A stretch of DNA of 64,000 bases from Bog-473 sp963788585 (lineage in GTDB: Bacteria; Actinomycetota; Acidimicrobiia; Acidimicrobiales; RAAP-2): assembly GCA_963788585.1 (NCBI GenBank), contig CAWBHA010000003.1, positions 806,001 through 870,000 on the forward strand, given 5' to 3'. Under the pieces are notes generated by a model. It saw only the letters and a list, made by a program, of their open reading frames with translations, did not search any database and was not told the origin of the DNA. The translations under genes and the position numbers were made by a program. Shown piece by piece: positions 44,531 to 52,811 of this stretch; positions within the stretch are counted from its first letter, which is position 1; every line of letters begins with the position of its first letter.

Positions 44531-45238
44531 ATGGGCGCCGGTCCCGTCGGTCGCTGCGCCGCGCGCGTCGATTCGCTGGCATGCGAAGCTCTCGCGGTGG
44601 ATCCGTTCGGGACGCGAGCCGTCGGTGCGTCCTACGACGCCGTGGCGCGGGACTACGCCGAGGCCTTCGCCGATGACCTCGACCAGCTCCTCGTCGATCG
44701 GGCCGCTCTCGACGCCTTCGCGGCCGGAGTCGGGCGGGATGGCAGGGTCCTCGACGCCGGCTGCGGTCCGGGCCAGGTCGGTCGGTACCTGACGGATCGT
44801 GGGATGCGTGTCGTCGGTGCCGACCTGGCCCTTGCGATGCTCCGCGTGGCGATCGACGGGGACCCGCCCCTGAGTGCGGTGCGTGGGGACGTCCGACGGC
44901 TTCCTTTCACATCGGGTTCGTTCTCGGGGGCCGTGGCCTTCTACTCGATCCAACACCTGCGGCGGGACGAACTGGGTGGGGCGCTGATGGAAATGCGGCG
45001 TGTGCTCGTCGGCGGCGGCCTTCTCCTGCTCGCGGCACATCTGGGTGAGGGCGAAGTCTTCGTCGACGAGTTCCTCGGCCATGCGATCGGCACGGTCGGC
45101 GGGACCCTGTACGAAGCCGATGAGCTCCCGACGGCCCTGGAGCGTCGCCACTTCGTCGTCGAGGATGTTCGGTTCAGGGATCCGTTGCCTCACGAGCATC
45201 CCTCAAAACGGATCTATCTGCGGGCCCGGAGCGCCTGA
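44531..45238 (+). CDS. Class I SAM-dependent methyltransferase
   Basis: 235 residues. ASYDAVARDYAEAFADDLD at the start is typical of small-molecule methyltransferases. Motif I is VLDAGCGPGQVGRYL, followed by VVGADLALAML, VRGDVRRLPFTSGSFSGAVAFYSIQHL and a C-terminal beta pair FVVEDVRFRDPLPHEHPSKRIYLRARS. The substrate is unknown. ATG 44531 is chosen. Base composition here returns to higher GC than in the 34-44 kb stretch. Confidence 0.87.
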   Translation: MGAGPVGRCAARVDSLACEALAVDPFGTRAVGASYDAVARDYAEAFADDLDQLLVDRAALDAFAAGVGRDGRVLDAGCGPGQVGRYLTDRGMRVVGADLALAMLRVAIDGDPPLSAVRGDVRRLPFTSGSFSGAVAFYSIQHLRRDELGGALMEMRRVLVGGGLLLLAAHLGEGEVFVDEFLGHAIGTVGGTLYEADELPTALERRHFVVEDVRFRDPLPHEHPSKRIYLRARSA

Positions 45239-45243
45239 ACGAG

Positions 45244-46113
45244 ATGGCAGCCGATCAGAGAGAGCGCCACGGCTGGGAGAAGTGGACATGGGACGAGACC
45301 GTCTTCGAGGGCACGGCCGCCTACTACCGCAGAGGTCGCAAGCCCTACGCCCCCGCCCTGGCCGACGCGCTGGCACGCCACCTCCGACTCGACGGCCGTG
45401 GCCGTTTGCTCGACGTCGGTTGCGGTCCGGGCAGCGTCACCCTGTGCTTCGCCCATCTCTTCGAGAGCGTGGTCGGCCTGGACGCCGACGCGGGCATGAT
45501 CGCCGAGGCCACGCGCGCGGCCACGGTGGAAGGCGTCACCAACGCCTCCTGGGTCCAGATGCGAGCGGAAGACCTTCCCGGGAAACTCGGCCGCTTCCGG
45601 GTCGTGACCTTCGCGCAGTCCTTCCACTGGATGGAACGCCCCCGTGTCGCCGCGGCCGTCCGCGGCATGCTCGAACCGGGTGGTGTCGTCGTCCACGTCG
45701 AGCTCTGGCACCACGCCCCGCCCGGCCAGCAGCAGAATGGCCCGCATCCAGCCGTACCGGAGGCGGCCATCGATGCCCTACGGATCCGATGGCTGGGTCC
45801 GGACCGCCGCGCCGGGCAGGGTTACCGCAACACGTCTCCCGACCGAGAGAACGAGGTGTTCTCGGCCGCCGGCTTCGCTCCCGAGGAGATCGTCGTCGTC
45901 CCCGACGACAGGAACCTCGAGCGCTCGGTCGACGAGGTCGTGGCGTGGGTCCTGTCAACCTCGTCCACGGCGCCACACCTCTTCGGCGACCGGGTGGCCG
46001 ACTTCGAGCGTGACCTGCGGTCCCTCCTTCACGACGCGTCGCCCGAGGGCCGATTCAGCGTGCCGCTCTCGGACAACCGGCTGCGCATCCGTCATGCGCT
46101 CCCGGGGACCTGA
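45244..46113 (+). CDS. Class I SAM-dependent methyltransferase
   Basis: 289 residues. The opening DETVFEGTAAYYRRGRKPYAPALADALARHL and motif I LLDVGCGPGSVTLCFA are typical, followed by VVGLDADAGMIAEA, MRAEDLPGKLGRFRVVTFAQSFHWM and MLEPGGVVVHVE. The FAQSFHWM motif is shared with methyltransferases that include trans-aconitate types. It starts 5 bp after the previous methyltransferase, so they form one transcription unit. The two are different subfamilies, not a tandem duplication. Confidence 0.87.
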   Translation: MAADQRERHGWEKWTWDETVFEGTAAYYRRGRKPYAPALADALARHLRLDGRGRLLDVGCGPGSVTLCFAHLFESVVGLDADAGMIAEATRAATVEGVTNASWVQMRAEDLPGKLGRFRVVTFAQSFHWMERPRVAAAVRGMLEPGGVVVHVELWHHAPPGQQQNGPHPAVPEAAIDALRIRWLGPDRRAGQGYRNTSPDRENEVFSAAGFAPEEIVVVPDDRNLERSVDEVVAWVLSTSSTAPHLFGDRVADFERDLRSLLHDASPEGRFSVPLSDNRLRIRHALPGT

Positions 46114-46156
46114 AACTGGAGGACAGCACCGGACGCTGCCCCGTGTCGCCTCGGGT

Positions 46157-46483
46157 TCAGCGGCCTACCGAGCGAGCCAGTTGCGCCTTCGACATCTTCG
46201 ACCGGCCCCTGACGCCCTTGCGCCTGGCCTCTTGGTAGAGCTGCTCCTTGGTGCGTCCGCCCGATCCGCGGTGGGATCGCAACCCACCCCTACGTCCCGA
46301 CGAGATGTCCCGGGTCGAGGTCGGGCTCGACTGCTTGGCCTCGCCCGACCTCGCTCGCTCCTTGTTGACCGTCCGGGCGGCGATCTCCTCTGCGAGGCTC
46401 TCAGAATCGCCCCGGCCCTTCAGTCCCGACTTGATGTGCTCGTACTGCCGCTCTCGTTTCGCGCTCCACGCAGGCTGTGGCAT
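46157..46483 (-). CDS. Small basic protein with Rho-N/SAP-like C-terminus (plasmid-stabilisation-like)
   Basis: 108 residues, very basic. WSAKRERQYEHIKSGLKGRG...EEIAARTVNKERA is a conserved N-terminal block of proteins often called plasmid stabilisation protein. The C-terminal GGRTKEQLYQEARRKGVRGRSKMSKAQLARSVGR looks like a Rho-N/SAP nucleic-acid-binding helix pair. GAAAGGA just upstream supports ATG 46483. The role is unknown, and there is no plasmid evidence in the window. Confidence 0.72.
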   Translation of the reverse strand: MPQPAWSAKRERQYEHIKSGLKGRGDSESLAEEIAARTVNKERARSGEAKQSSPTSTRDISSGRRGGLRSHRGSGGRTKEQLYQEARRKGVRGRSKMSKAQLARSVGR

Positions 46484-46624
46484 GTCATATCCTTTCGTCT
46501 CCGTACCGTGTGACCAGCGCCACCCACGACGCGGTGATCGACCATCCGCGCGTGGCATACCCGCTCTCGTGTGACCGAGACCGCGTCGAGAACTCGATCC
46601 GACGACCTGAGGCGGCGCGCGGAT

Positions 46625-47158
46625 TCAGGAGTTTCCCGCTTCCACCGTCATCCGATCGATGATCGGCTCGACGAACCACAGCAGGACGAAGCTTCCCGTC
46701 ACGACCGTCGCCAGCAACCCGACCCACCACGTGAGCCCGACGACCAGGAGTACCAGCCACACCGCCGTGCACACGGCGAGGGCGACCATGGCCAGGCCCA
46801 TGAGTGCCTGCCGATTGGCGATCCGGAGCAGTTTGGCCTTCTCGTGTCGCCGGAAGACCCAGCGGTGGTAGGCGACGGGACTGACGAGCAGCGCCGTCGA
46901 CAAGGCGGCACACAACAAGCTGACGCGGTACAGGTCCCTCTCTCCCTCGTCAAGGCGGGCGAACCGCACCGTGAACGGCAGCGCGAGCAAGAAGCCGAAG
47001 AGCACCTGCACGCCCAGGCCGGCCACGCGGAGCTCTTGCAGGAGATCTCCCAGGTTCCGATTGTTGCGTTCGGAGAGAGACTCCTCCGTCGCATCATCCT
47101 GAGGATCGTCGTAGATCCCCCATAGCCGTGGCGCAGGCCTCCGCGTCGCGTCGCGCAT
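46625..47158 (-). CDS. DUF6328 family membrane protein
   Basis: 177 residues. A polar start with NRNLGDLLQELRVAGLGVQVLFGFLLALPFTVRF leads into four hydrophobic segments (LCAALSTALLVSPVAYHRWVF, ALMGLAMVALAVCTAVWLVLLVVGLTW, VVTGSFVLLWFVEPII). This layout matches the actinobacterial DUF6328 family of unknown function. It is preceded by a small divergent hydrophobic-protein gene. Confidence 0.78.
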   Translation of the reverse strand: MRDATRRPAPRLWGIYDDPQDDATEESLSERNNRNLGDLLQELRVAGLGVQVLFGFLLALPFTVRFARLDEGERDLYRVSLLCAALSTALLVSPVAYHRWVFRRHEKAKLLRIANRQALMGLAMVALAVCTAVWLVLLVVGLTWWVGLLATVVTGSFVLLWFVEPIIDRMTVEAGNS

Positions 47159-47286
47159 GAAATATCTCTACCCAGAAACGAAATCCGCAAGCGCGTGCAC
47201 GAACACGCGACTCGGTCGCGCGCAACAACCCCGCAGTCGCTGCCATCCGAGGTTTGCGCCGAACCCCCGAGGGGAAGGTTCGCGTC

Positions 47287-47451
47287 ATGCTTCTCGTACT
47301 TGCACTGCTGTTCGTTCTCGTGCTGTTCGGTGCGGGGTTCGCCCTGCACCTTCTCTGGATCGTCGCTGTCGTCCTTGCCATCTTCTGGGTCGTGGGATTC
47401 GCGATCGGTCGCGGTGAGGGAGCCGGTCGACACCGCTTCTATCGGTGGTAA
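47287..47451 (+). CDS. Small hydrophobic membrane protein
   Basis: 54 residues: two adjacent hydrophobic segments (LLVLALLFVLVLFGAGFALHLL and WIVAVVLAIFWVVGFAIG) and a short basic tail (GAGRHRFYRW). GAGGGGAAGG just upstream of ATG 47287 is a good ribosome-binding site. Proteins like this are common in soil actinobacteria and have no known role. Confidence 0.72.
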   Translation: MLLVLALLFVLVLFGAGFALHLLWIVAVVLAIFWVVGFAIGRGEGAGRHRFYRW

Positions 47452-47539
47452 GCGCTCTCCGAGGTGCGACGGCGCCTCCCGCCGGATCAGTCCAGCCGAG
47501 CGCGATCACTCCGCCGTCGCGACAAAGACCGTCCCTCGA

Positions 47540-47869
47540 TCACGCCGATACCGCCAGACGGGCCTCGCTCACCTTCCCCCCTTCGACCTCCACTGCGGCG
47601 ACGGGTCCCTCGGCGTCGTCGCGCACGCGCACCTCGTAGCTCCCTCGGGACAGGCCGGGGAAGAGGGCGGCGTAGAGCGCCCCGCCCGTGACGCGGCGCT
47701 CTCGAACCGCCACGTGGGTGCCGTCCCACGAGGTGCCGCGGCGGCGGATCTCTATCTCCCGGCCGGCTAGGGCCGCCGGCGCATGGACGACGGCGGCGCC
47801 GACCTCGCCGCCGATGTCGAGCACGACGGCTCCCTCTTCGCTGGGGGCGAGGACATGGTGGTGCTCCAT
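47540..47869 (-). CDS. Small conserved protein of unknown function (often mislabelled phospholipase)
   Basis: 109 residues, all beta-like. Family landmarks are HHVLAPSEEGAVVLDIGGEVGAAVVHAPAALAGREIEI, HVAVRERRVTGGALYAALFPGLSRGSYEV and a C-terminal VEVEGGKVSEARL. Similar actinobacterial proteins are sometimes annotated phospholipase without catalytic residues, and none are visible here. It begins 2 bp after the stop of the DUF4331 gene on the same strand, so they are co-transcribed. Confidence 0.68.
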   Translation of the reverse strand: MEHHHVLAPSEEGAVVLDIGGEVGAAVVHAPAALAGREIEIRRRGTSWDGTHVAVRERRVTGGALYAALFPGLSRGSYEVRVRDDAEGPVAAVEVEGGKVSEARLAVSA

Positions 47870-47871
47870 GA

Positions 47872-49371
47872 CTACGAAGGCACCGAGACGGGCGTCACGG
47901 ACGGATTGCGGTACCCGCTGTAGGGCGTGCCGAGATACGGGAAGCTCGGCAGATAGTCCTCGGTGCCCTTGGCGGTGAGATCGGTGCCCGTACCTCCGTT
48001 CGTGAGCCCGAAGTCGACCTCCCCCGCGGCCGCGTCGGCGGTGAAGGAGGCCACGTACCCGAGCGTCGCCCCCGCGACCGCACGAAGCGCAATGGTGGCG
48101 ACGTCGTCGAACACCCTCCGTCCGTTCGGCCACCCGGCCACGTCGAGACCGAGCAGGCCCAGGCTGTTGGGGTTGGGCGACGGAGGGATGGCCGTGTTGA
48201 GCCGCAACATCTCCGCCTTCACACCGGTCCCGTTGTAGTTGGTGAAGGTCGGGGCCTGCGTGATCACTCCCGCCGGGATCCCGGTCAAGAAGATCGCCTC
48301 GATGTCGGGGCGCGTGTTCGACGGGCGGGCGTTGTACGCGGCCAGGTTGGTGAACACGGGGGCCGGGTACAGGGTCGGCAACAGCTGCGGGAGCAGCGGC
48401 TCGGCGAAGAAGTTCAAGAACTCCGAGCCGTCCGCCGTCGGCGGCTGCGTGTTCCAGATGTCCTTGGCGCCGATGCCGATGAGCAACTCGTTGACGAGCG
48501 GGTTGCCGAGCCGTGACACCTGGGTCCACGGGCCGCTCCGGATGTCACCGCCGTTGAACCAGTTGCCCCACAACCTGACCTTCTGGCGGCTGGCCGTGGT
48601 CCACACGCCGATTACCGCGGCGGGGTCGCCGGGTCCCGTCGGCACGGACCGCGTGAGCTGGTTGACCGGGATCTGCAGGGCCAACGTGTGGACGTTGACG
48701 TCGGCGGTCGAATTCACGCCGGGCATGCCGTTCATGAGGCCGGCGGCGGGGCCGCCGGCGTGGTCACCCGCGAACCCTCGAAGGTCGCCGAGGTCGAACA
48801 CCGCCCCCAGGTCGACGTAGAAGCCCTCGGCCCGCTGTCCCGCGAACACCTGGGCCGAGAAGGGTCCGGCCCCGACCGAGTGGATGGCGGTGGCGGCGAG
48901 CGCCGCGTAGTTCGGAGTCGACAGTGGCCCGATGTTGCAGGGTGGGCACAAGAGCCCCGACCCCAACACCACCGCCGAGCCTCCCCAACGGTTGGCCTGG
49001 TGGTCGACGCGCGTCAGGGTGTAGGTCTGTTGGCGGTTCCAAGGGGACGAAGGCGCAGGCGGCGTCAGGGACGTGATGGGGCCGTCGTTGTAGAGGAATG
49101 ACGCCGGGGTGTTGTTCACGGTGGTGAAGCTGAACTGGTAGCTGATGTCCGGAACGCCGTCACCCGTGTAGTCGATGTGGATCTCGTAGAGCACGTCGTC
49201 GGCGAACTCGTAGAAGTTCGGGCCGCCGTCCGGAGCCTCGAGCGGGATGTAATTGGCGATCAGCGTGACGGTGCCCGCCGCATCCTTGTCGGGGCTCATG
49301 AAGGCGTAGAGATCCGTGCTGTCGGCGGCGGGATCCTTGGAGATCTCTGGGGCTTCGCGGTGTGACGACAT
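47872..49371 (-). CDS. DUF4331 domain protein
   Basis: 499 residues. The canonical start SSHREAPEISKDPAADSTDLYAFMSPD, then TLIANYIPLEAPDGGPNFYEFADDVLYEIHID, and later GLDVAGWPNGRRVFDDVATIALRAVAG, define DUF4331. The family is thought to be an all-beta, possibly calcium-binding fold of unknown function. No signal peptide is seen. A small Tat-signal protein lies upstream and a small beta protein downstream in the same direction. Confidence 0.88.
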   Translation of the reverse strand: MSSHREAPEISKDPAADSTDLYAFMSPDKDAAGTVTLIANYIPLEAPDGGPNFYEFADDVLYEIHIDYTGDGVPDISYQFSFTTVNNTPASFLYNDGPITSLTPPAPSSPWNRQQTYTLTRVDHQANRWGGSAVVLGSGLLCPPCNIGPLSTPNYAALAATAIHSVGAGPFSAQVFAGQRAEGFYVDLGAVFDLGDLRGFAGDHAGGPAAGLMNGMPGVNSTADVNVHTLALQIPVNQLTRSVPTGPGDPAAVIGVWTTASRQKVRLWGNWFNGGDIRSGPWTQVSRLGNPLVNELLIGIGAKDIWNTQPPTADGSEFLNFFAEPLLPQLLPTLYPAPVFTNLAAYNARPSNTRPDIEAIFLTGIPAGVITQAPTFTNYNGTGVKAEMLRLNTAIPPSPNPNSLGLLGLDVAGWPNGRRVFDDVATIALRAVAGATLGYVASFTADAAAGEVDFGLTNGGTGTDLTAKGTEDYLPSFPYLGTPYSGYRNPSVTPVSVPS

Positions 49372-49391
49372 GCTTCCTCCTGTTGGGGTCT

Positions 49392-49429
49392 CGGTTTGGC
49401 TCGTTGGGTTCGGTTTGGCTCGTTGGGTC
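49392..49429. repeat. Tandem 19-bp repeat upstream of the DUF4331 gene
   Basis: Two copies of CGGTTTGGCTCGTTGGGTY run head to tail (49392-49410, 49411-49429), identical at 18 of 19 bases. They lie 21-58 bp upstream of the DUF4331 start, where a regulator-binding or 5'-leader element could be. Confidence 0.75.
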
Positions 49430-49449
49430 TTCGATTTGGGATCGATTCG

Positions 49450-49797
49450 TTATTTGCGCACGGCCGAGAACAGGCTCCGTGCGAGTGCCGGTGAGCGGAC
49501 GACGACTTCCCGCTCTCCTTGGAACAGGCTGATCTCACCCGTCTTGACGTCCTTCACCTGGGCGACCAGCGGCTCCGAGAGGACGCCACCCTCGTCCTCC
49601 ACGTCGCTGGCCCCCGTTTCGACGGCCGGCGTGTCGGAGGCGGTCGAGGCGAGCAGCCCCGAGAGGCCCGGGACGCTGCTGACGGCCGCCACGGTGGCGG
49701 CGGTGAAGGTGCCGCGGCGCAGGAAGCTGCGGCGGCTCAGGCTGCCGCGCCAACCGTCCGACTGCGCTGCATGCTCATCGCGCGGTTCGGGATCCAT
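49450..49797 (-). CDS. Small Tat-signal protein, unknown function
   Basis: 115 residues with a twin-arginine signal (SRRSFLRRGTFTAATVAAVSS) and a short mature part, PLVAQVKDVKTGEISLFQGEREVVVRSPALARSLFSAV. Such short proteins occur next to DUF4331 genes in actinobacteria. The mature domain is too small for an assigned activity. It lies 78 bp upstream of DUF4331 on the same strand. Confidence 0.68.
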   Translation of the reverse strand: MDPEPRDEHAAQSDGWRGSLSRRSFLRRGTFTAATVAAVSSVPGLSGLLASTASDTPAVETGASDVEDEGGVLSEPLVAQVKDVKTGEISLFQGEREVVVRSPALARSLFSAVRK

Positions 49798-49992
49798 GAT
49801 CGACCTCCGTTCTCCTGCATCTCGTTCGGAGCGGCGGATGCGGCGGATGCGGCAAAGCACCAACCTCTCGACGACGGGCCCGAACGCCGCGCAAAGCGAA
49901 GTGGCCGCTGCGAAAAACCGGCCTTTGGTGCGCGCCGTGCGCGCTCGGCCCCGGGCGACGGCGGTCCGGCGGGCGCTGTGCAGCGCGAGTTG

Positions 49993-50021
49993 TTGACAAA
50001 GCCCATCAACTTTAGTAAATA
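49993..50021 (+). promoter_or_regulatory. Sigma70-type promoter for the sulfonate transporter operon
   Basis: TTGACA (49993-49998), a 17-bp spacer, then TAAATA (50016-50021). ATG 50030 lies 8 bp after the -10 box, so the mRNA is probably leaderless. The AT-rich patch stands out sharply in GC-rich flanks. Confidence 0.7.
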
Positions 50022-50029
50022 ACTGGTAA

Positions 50030-51067
50030 ATGAACCCCCCTCGTCGTTCCCTCCTGCCCGTCGCCGCCATGACGGCGCTCCTGCTCTCGGGCACCGCGAC
50101 GGCCACGGTGGCCGGTGCCGCGACGTCGGCGGCCCGGCGAGCGGGGCAGACGACCGCCATCCCGCCTGGGACCGTGCTCCGCGTCGGCGAGCAGCTCAAG
50201 AACCTCTCGCTCGTGCTGTCCCTCGGCCACCAGGACCAAGGGTTCCCCTACCAGGTGCAGTATTCGGAGTTCGTCGGGGGGCCTGCGATGTTGCAGGCGT
50301 TCGAGGGCGGTTCGCTCGATGCCGGCTTCATCCAGAGCACGCCGCTGATCTTCGCCCAGGCGGCGGGCCAGCAGGTGACCGCGGTCGCCGGCTGGGCCAG
50401 TTCCGGCAGCGCCTACGGGCTCGTCACGGCCCCCGGGGGCCACTCCATCTCGTCGTGGGCCGGCCTCAAGGGGAAGCGCGTCGCCTTCCAGGAGGGCACG
50501 GCGGTCGAGTCCGCCCTCCTCGAAGGGCTCAACTCGGTGGGGCTGACCCTGCAGGACATCACCCCCGTCAACCTGCCCACGACCCAGATCGCCGCCGCCC
50601 TCCAGGGAGGGTCGGCCGACGCGGGCATCGAGGTCGAGCCCCTCCTCAGCGCCTACCTCCAGGCCAACCCGAGCGCCAAGGTGATCGCCCGCCCGGCTGG
50701 CCTGACCGAGAAGTCCGACTTCCTGGTCGCCACGTCGTCCGCATTGGGTTCGAAGGCGGTCTCCGCGGCCCTGTCCGACTACATCGGGCGCCTGATCAAG
50801 GCCTATGCCTACCTGCGCGCGCATCCCCAGGCGGCCATCAAATCCGTCTACGAAGGGCAGTACGGGTTGACGCCGGCGCGCGCTGCCGCCGTCGCCGCGG
50901 TCGTCGGCCCGTCCGCGTTCTTCTCCCTACCCGGCGCCATCGTCGGCGCCCAGCAGAAGCTGGCGAACCTCTACCTGGCCGCGGGATCTATCCCTTCGAG
51001 AATCACGGTCAACAAGGAGTTCGACGGCCGCTTCAACGCACTCGTCGCGTCGGTCCAGGGCCCATGA
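50030..51067 (+). CDS. ssuA: ABC transporter substrate-binding protein (SsuA/TauA-like)
   Basis: 345 residues with a Sec-type signal peptide (LLPVAAMTALLLSGTATATVAGAA). NMT1/SsuA-like motifs are QYSEFVGGPAMLQAFEGGSLDAGFIQSTPLIFAQAAGQ, GHSISSWAGLKGKRVAFQEGTAVESALLEGL and ADAGIEVEPLLSAYL. It captures an alkanesulfonate, taurine or a similar small anion outside the cell. No lipobox Cys is visible. Its stop overlaps the permease ATG. First gene of ssuA-ssuC-ssuB-tauD. Confidence 0.85.
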   Translation: MNPPRRSLLPVAAMTALLLSGTATATVAGAATSAARRAGQTTAIPPGTVLRVGEQLKNLSLVLSLGHQDQGFPYQVQYSEFVGGPAMLQAFEGGSLDAGFIQSTPLIFAQAAGQQVTAVAGWASSGSAYGLVTAPGGHSISSWAGLKGKRVAFQEGTAVESALLEGLNSVGLTLQDITPVNLPTTQIAAALQGGSADAGIEVEPLLSAYLQANPSAKVIARPAGLTEKSDFLVATSSALGSKAVSAALSDYIGRLIKAYAYLRAHPQAAIKSVYEGQYGLTPARAAAVAAVVGPSAFFSLPGAIVGAQQKLANLYLAAGSIPSRITVNKEFDGRFNALVASVQGP

Positions 51068-51990
51068 CACTCTCCGTGACGCCTGGCGTCCAGATGGATC
51101 AGGAGCGGCCCGTCGCTCCGGTCAACGTCGACGTCGACGGGGCGGCCGCGGACCGGGCCCCGGGGCGTACCGTGCCGTCGGGTCTCGTCAGGCTCCCGAC
51201 CCGCACCGGCGACCCGCGCCGGCGCCGCGCCCTGCGGTCGCGCCATTCCGGTTTGCAACGCCTGATCGGCGTCGTGCTGCTCGTGGCCCTCTGGGAGGTC
51301 GCCGCGCTGCTCGGGTGGATCCGGCCCGAGGAGCTCTCGGCGCCGACGACCGTCGTCTCGACGGGAGCCCACCTGCTCGCCAACGGCACGCTCGAGAGTG
51401 CGCTGTGGGCCTCGCTGCAGCGGGTCTTCTGGGGTCTGGCCATCGGCGTTCCGATCGGGGCGGCTCTCGCCCTCGCCGCCGGGCTGAGCAGGGTCGGCGA
51501 GAACCTCATCGATGGCAACGTCCAGATGCTGCGCTTCGTTCCCATCATCGGCCTGGAGTCGCTGTTCGTCCTCTGGCTCGGCGTTGGCGAGACGGCGAAG
51601 ATCTCCATGATCACCCTCGGGGTGATGTTTCCCATCTACATCAACACGTACGCCGCCATCCGCTCGATCGATCCCTGCTACGGCGAGTTGGCCGACGTCG
51701 TCGGTCTGGGGCGGTGGGCTCGGCTGCGCCGCATCGTCCTGCCGGCGGCACTCCCGGGCTTCCTGGTCGGGCTGCGCCTCGCCATGGCCGTGGCCTGGCT
51801 GCTCCTGGTGTTCGCCGAGCAGATCAACGCCTCGAGCGGTCTCGGGTACCTGATCGTGCAGGCGCAGACGTATTTCCAGTCCAATGTCATCGTGGTCTGC
51901 CTCGCCTGCTACGCCATCTTGGGCCTGCTGACCGACGTCTTCGTCCGTACCCTCGAGTCCGTCGCGCTCCGCTGGCAGCCGGGTCGATGA
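51064..51990 (+). CDS. ssuC: ABC transporter permease (SsuC-like)
   Basis: 308 residues: a polar N-terminal tail of about 65 residues and then six hydrophobic segments. The cytoplasmic-loop EAA motif is YGELADVVGLGRWARLRRIVLPAALPGFLVGLRLAMAVAWLLLVFAEQI, which contacts the ATPase. It forms the membrane pore of the sulfonate-type importer. It overlaps both neighbours by ATGA. Confidence 0.87.
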   Translation: MTLSVTPGVQMDQERPVAPVNVDVDGAAADRAPGRTVPSGLVRLPTRTGDPRRRRALRSRHSGLQRLIGVVLLVALWEVAALLGWIRPEELSAPTTVVSTGAHLLANGTLESALWASLQRVFWGLAIGVPIGAALALAAGLSRVGENLIDGNVQMLRFVPIIGLESLFVLWLGVGETAKISMITLGVMFPIYINTYAAIRSIDPCYGELADVVGLGRWARLRRIVLPAALPGFLVGLRLAMAVAWLLLVFAEQINASSGLGYLIVQAQTYFQSNVIVVCLACYAILGLLTDVFVRTLESVALRWQPGR

Positions 51991-52811
51991 CCGTCGCCCC
52001 CGCACGGTCCGACCAGGCGGTCGCGCCGCGGTCCGACCTCGCCGTGGCGGTGCACGGTCTGCGGCGGTCCTTCGGCGGCCGGGAGGTTCTGCGCGGCATC
52101 GACCTCGAGGTCCGACGCCGGGAGTTCGTCGCCCTGCTCGGGCGCAGCGGCTCGGGGAAGAGCACCATCCTGCGCGCCCTGGCCGGGCTCGATCCGGGCG
52201 CCACGGGCGATCTCCTCGTGGCGGCCCGGCGCTCAGTCGTATACCAGGAGCCGCGCCTGCTCCCGTGGGCGAAGGTGCTCCCCAACGTCGCCCTCGGGCT
52301 CGAAGGCCGGGATGCGTCGGCACGCGCCCGCCGCGCGCTGACCGAGGTGGGCCTGTCGGGCCACGAGGCCGACTGGCCCAAGACCCTCTCGGGCGGCGAG
52401 GCACAGCGCGTGTCTCTGGCCCGCGCGCTCGTCCGGAGCCCGGAGCTCCTCCTGCTGGACGAGCCCTTCGGCGCGCTCGACGCCCTCACCCGCATCCGGA
52501 TGCACGCCCTCGTCGCCCGGTTGTGCCAAACCCACGAGCCGGCCGTGGTCCTCGTCACGCACGACGTCGACGAAGCCGTGCTCCTGGCGGACCGGGTCCT
52601 GGTCTTGACCGACGGGCTGTTGTCGCTCGACCTCCGCATCGATCTCGAGGTTCCGAGGCTGCGATCCGACCCCGCGTTCGCGGAGCTGCGTGCCCGGTTG
52701 TTGGCCGAGCTCGGCGTCGACGAGAGCGACGAGGGCACGGCTCGACGCGGACTTCGTTCGCCCAAAGGCACCCCGTCACCCGAAACGAGAACAGGAGAGA
52801 CAACACGATGA
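51987..52811 (+). CDS. ssuB: ABC transporter ATP-binding protein (SsuB-like)
   Basis: 274 residues. Walker A is GRSGSGKSTILRALAG, the Q-loop VVYQEPRLLPWAKVLPNVALGL is the typical nitrate/sulfonate/taurine-family form, the signature is LSGGEAQRVSLARALV, Walker B is LLLLDEPFGALDALTR, and the switch His is in LVTHDVDEAV. It powers the SsuC pore. The ATG overlaps the ssuC stop, and the stop overlaps the tauD ATG by 4 bp. Confidence 0.9.
   Translation: MTVAPARSDQAVAPRSDLAVAVHGLRRSFGGREVLRGIDLEVRRREFVALLGRSGSGKSTILRALAGLDPGATGDLLVAARRSVVYQEPRLLPWAKVLPNVALGLEGRDASARARRALTEVGLSGHEADWPKTLSGGEAQRVSLARALVRSPELLLLDEPFGALDALTRIRMHALVARLCQTHEPAVVLVTHDVDEAVLLADRVLVLTDGLLSLDLRIDLEVPRLRSDPAFAELRARLLAELGVDESDEGTARRGLRSPKGTPSPETRTGETTR

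Noticed and set aside
46157..46483. Evidence of plasmid origin from a plasmid-stabilisation-like gene
   Set aside because: The name is a loose family label. No replication or partition genes are present, and surrounding genes are chromosomal.
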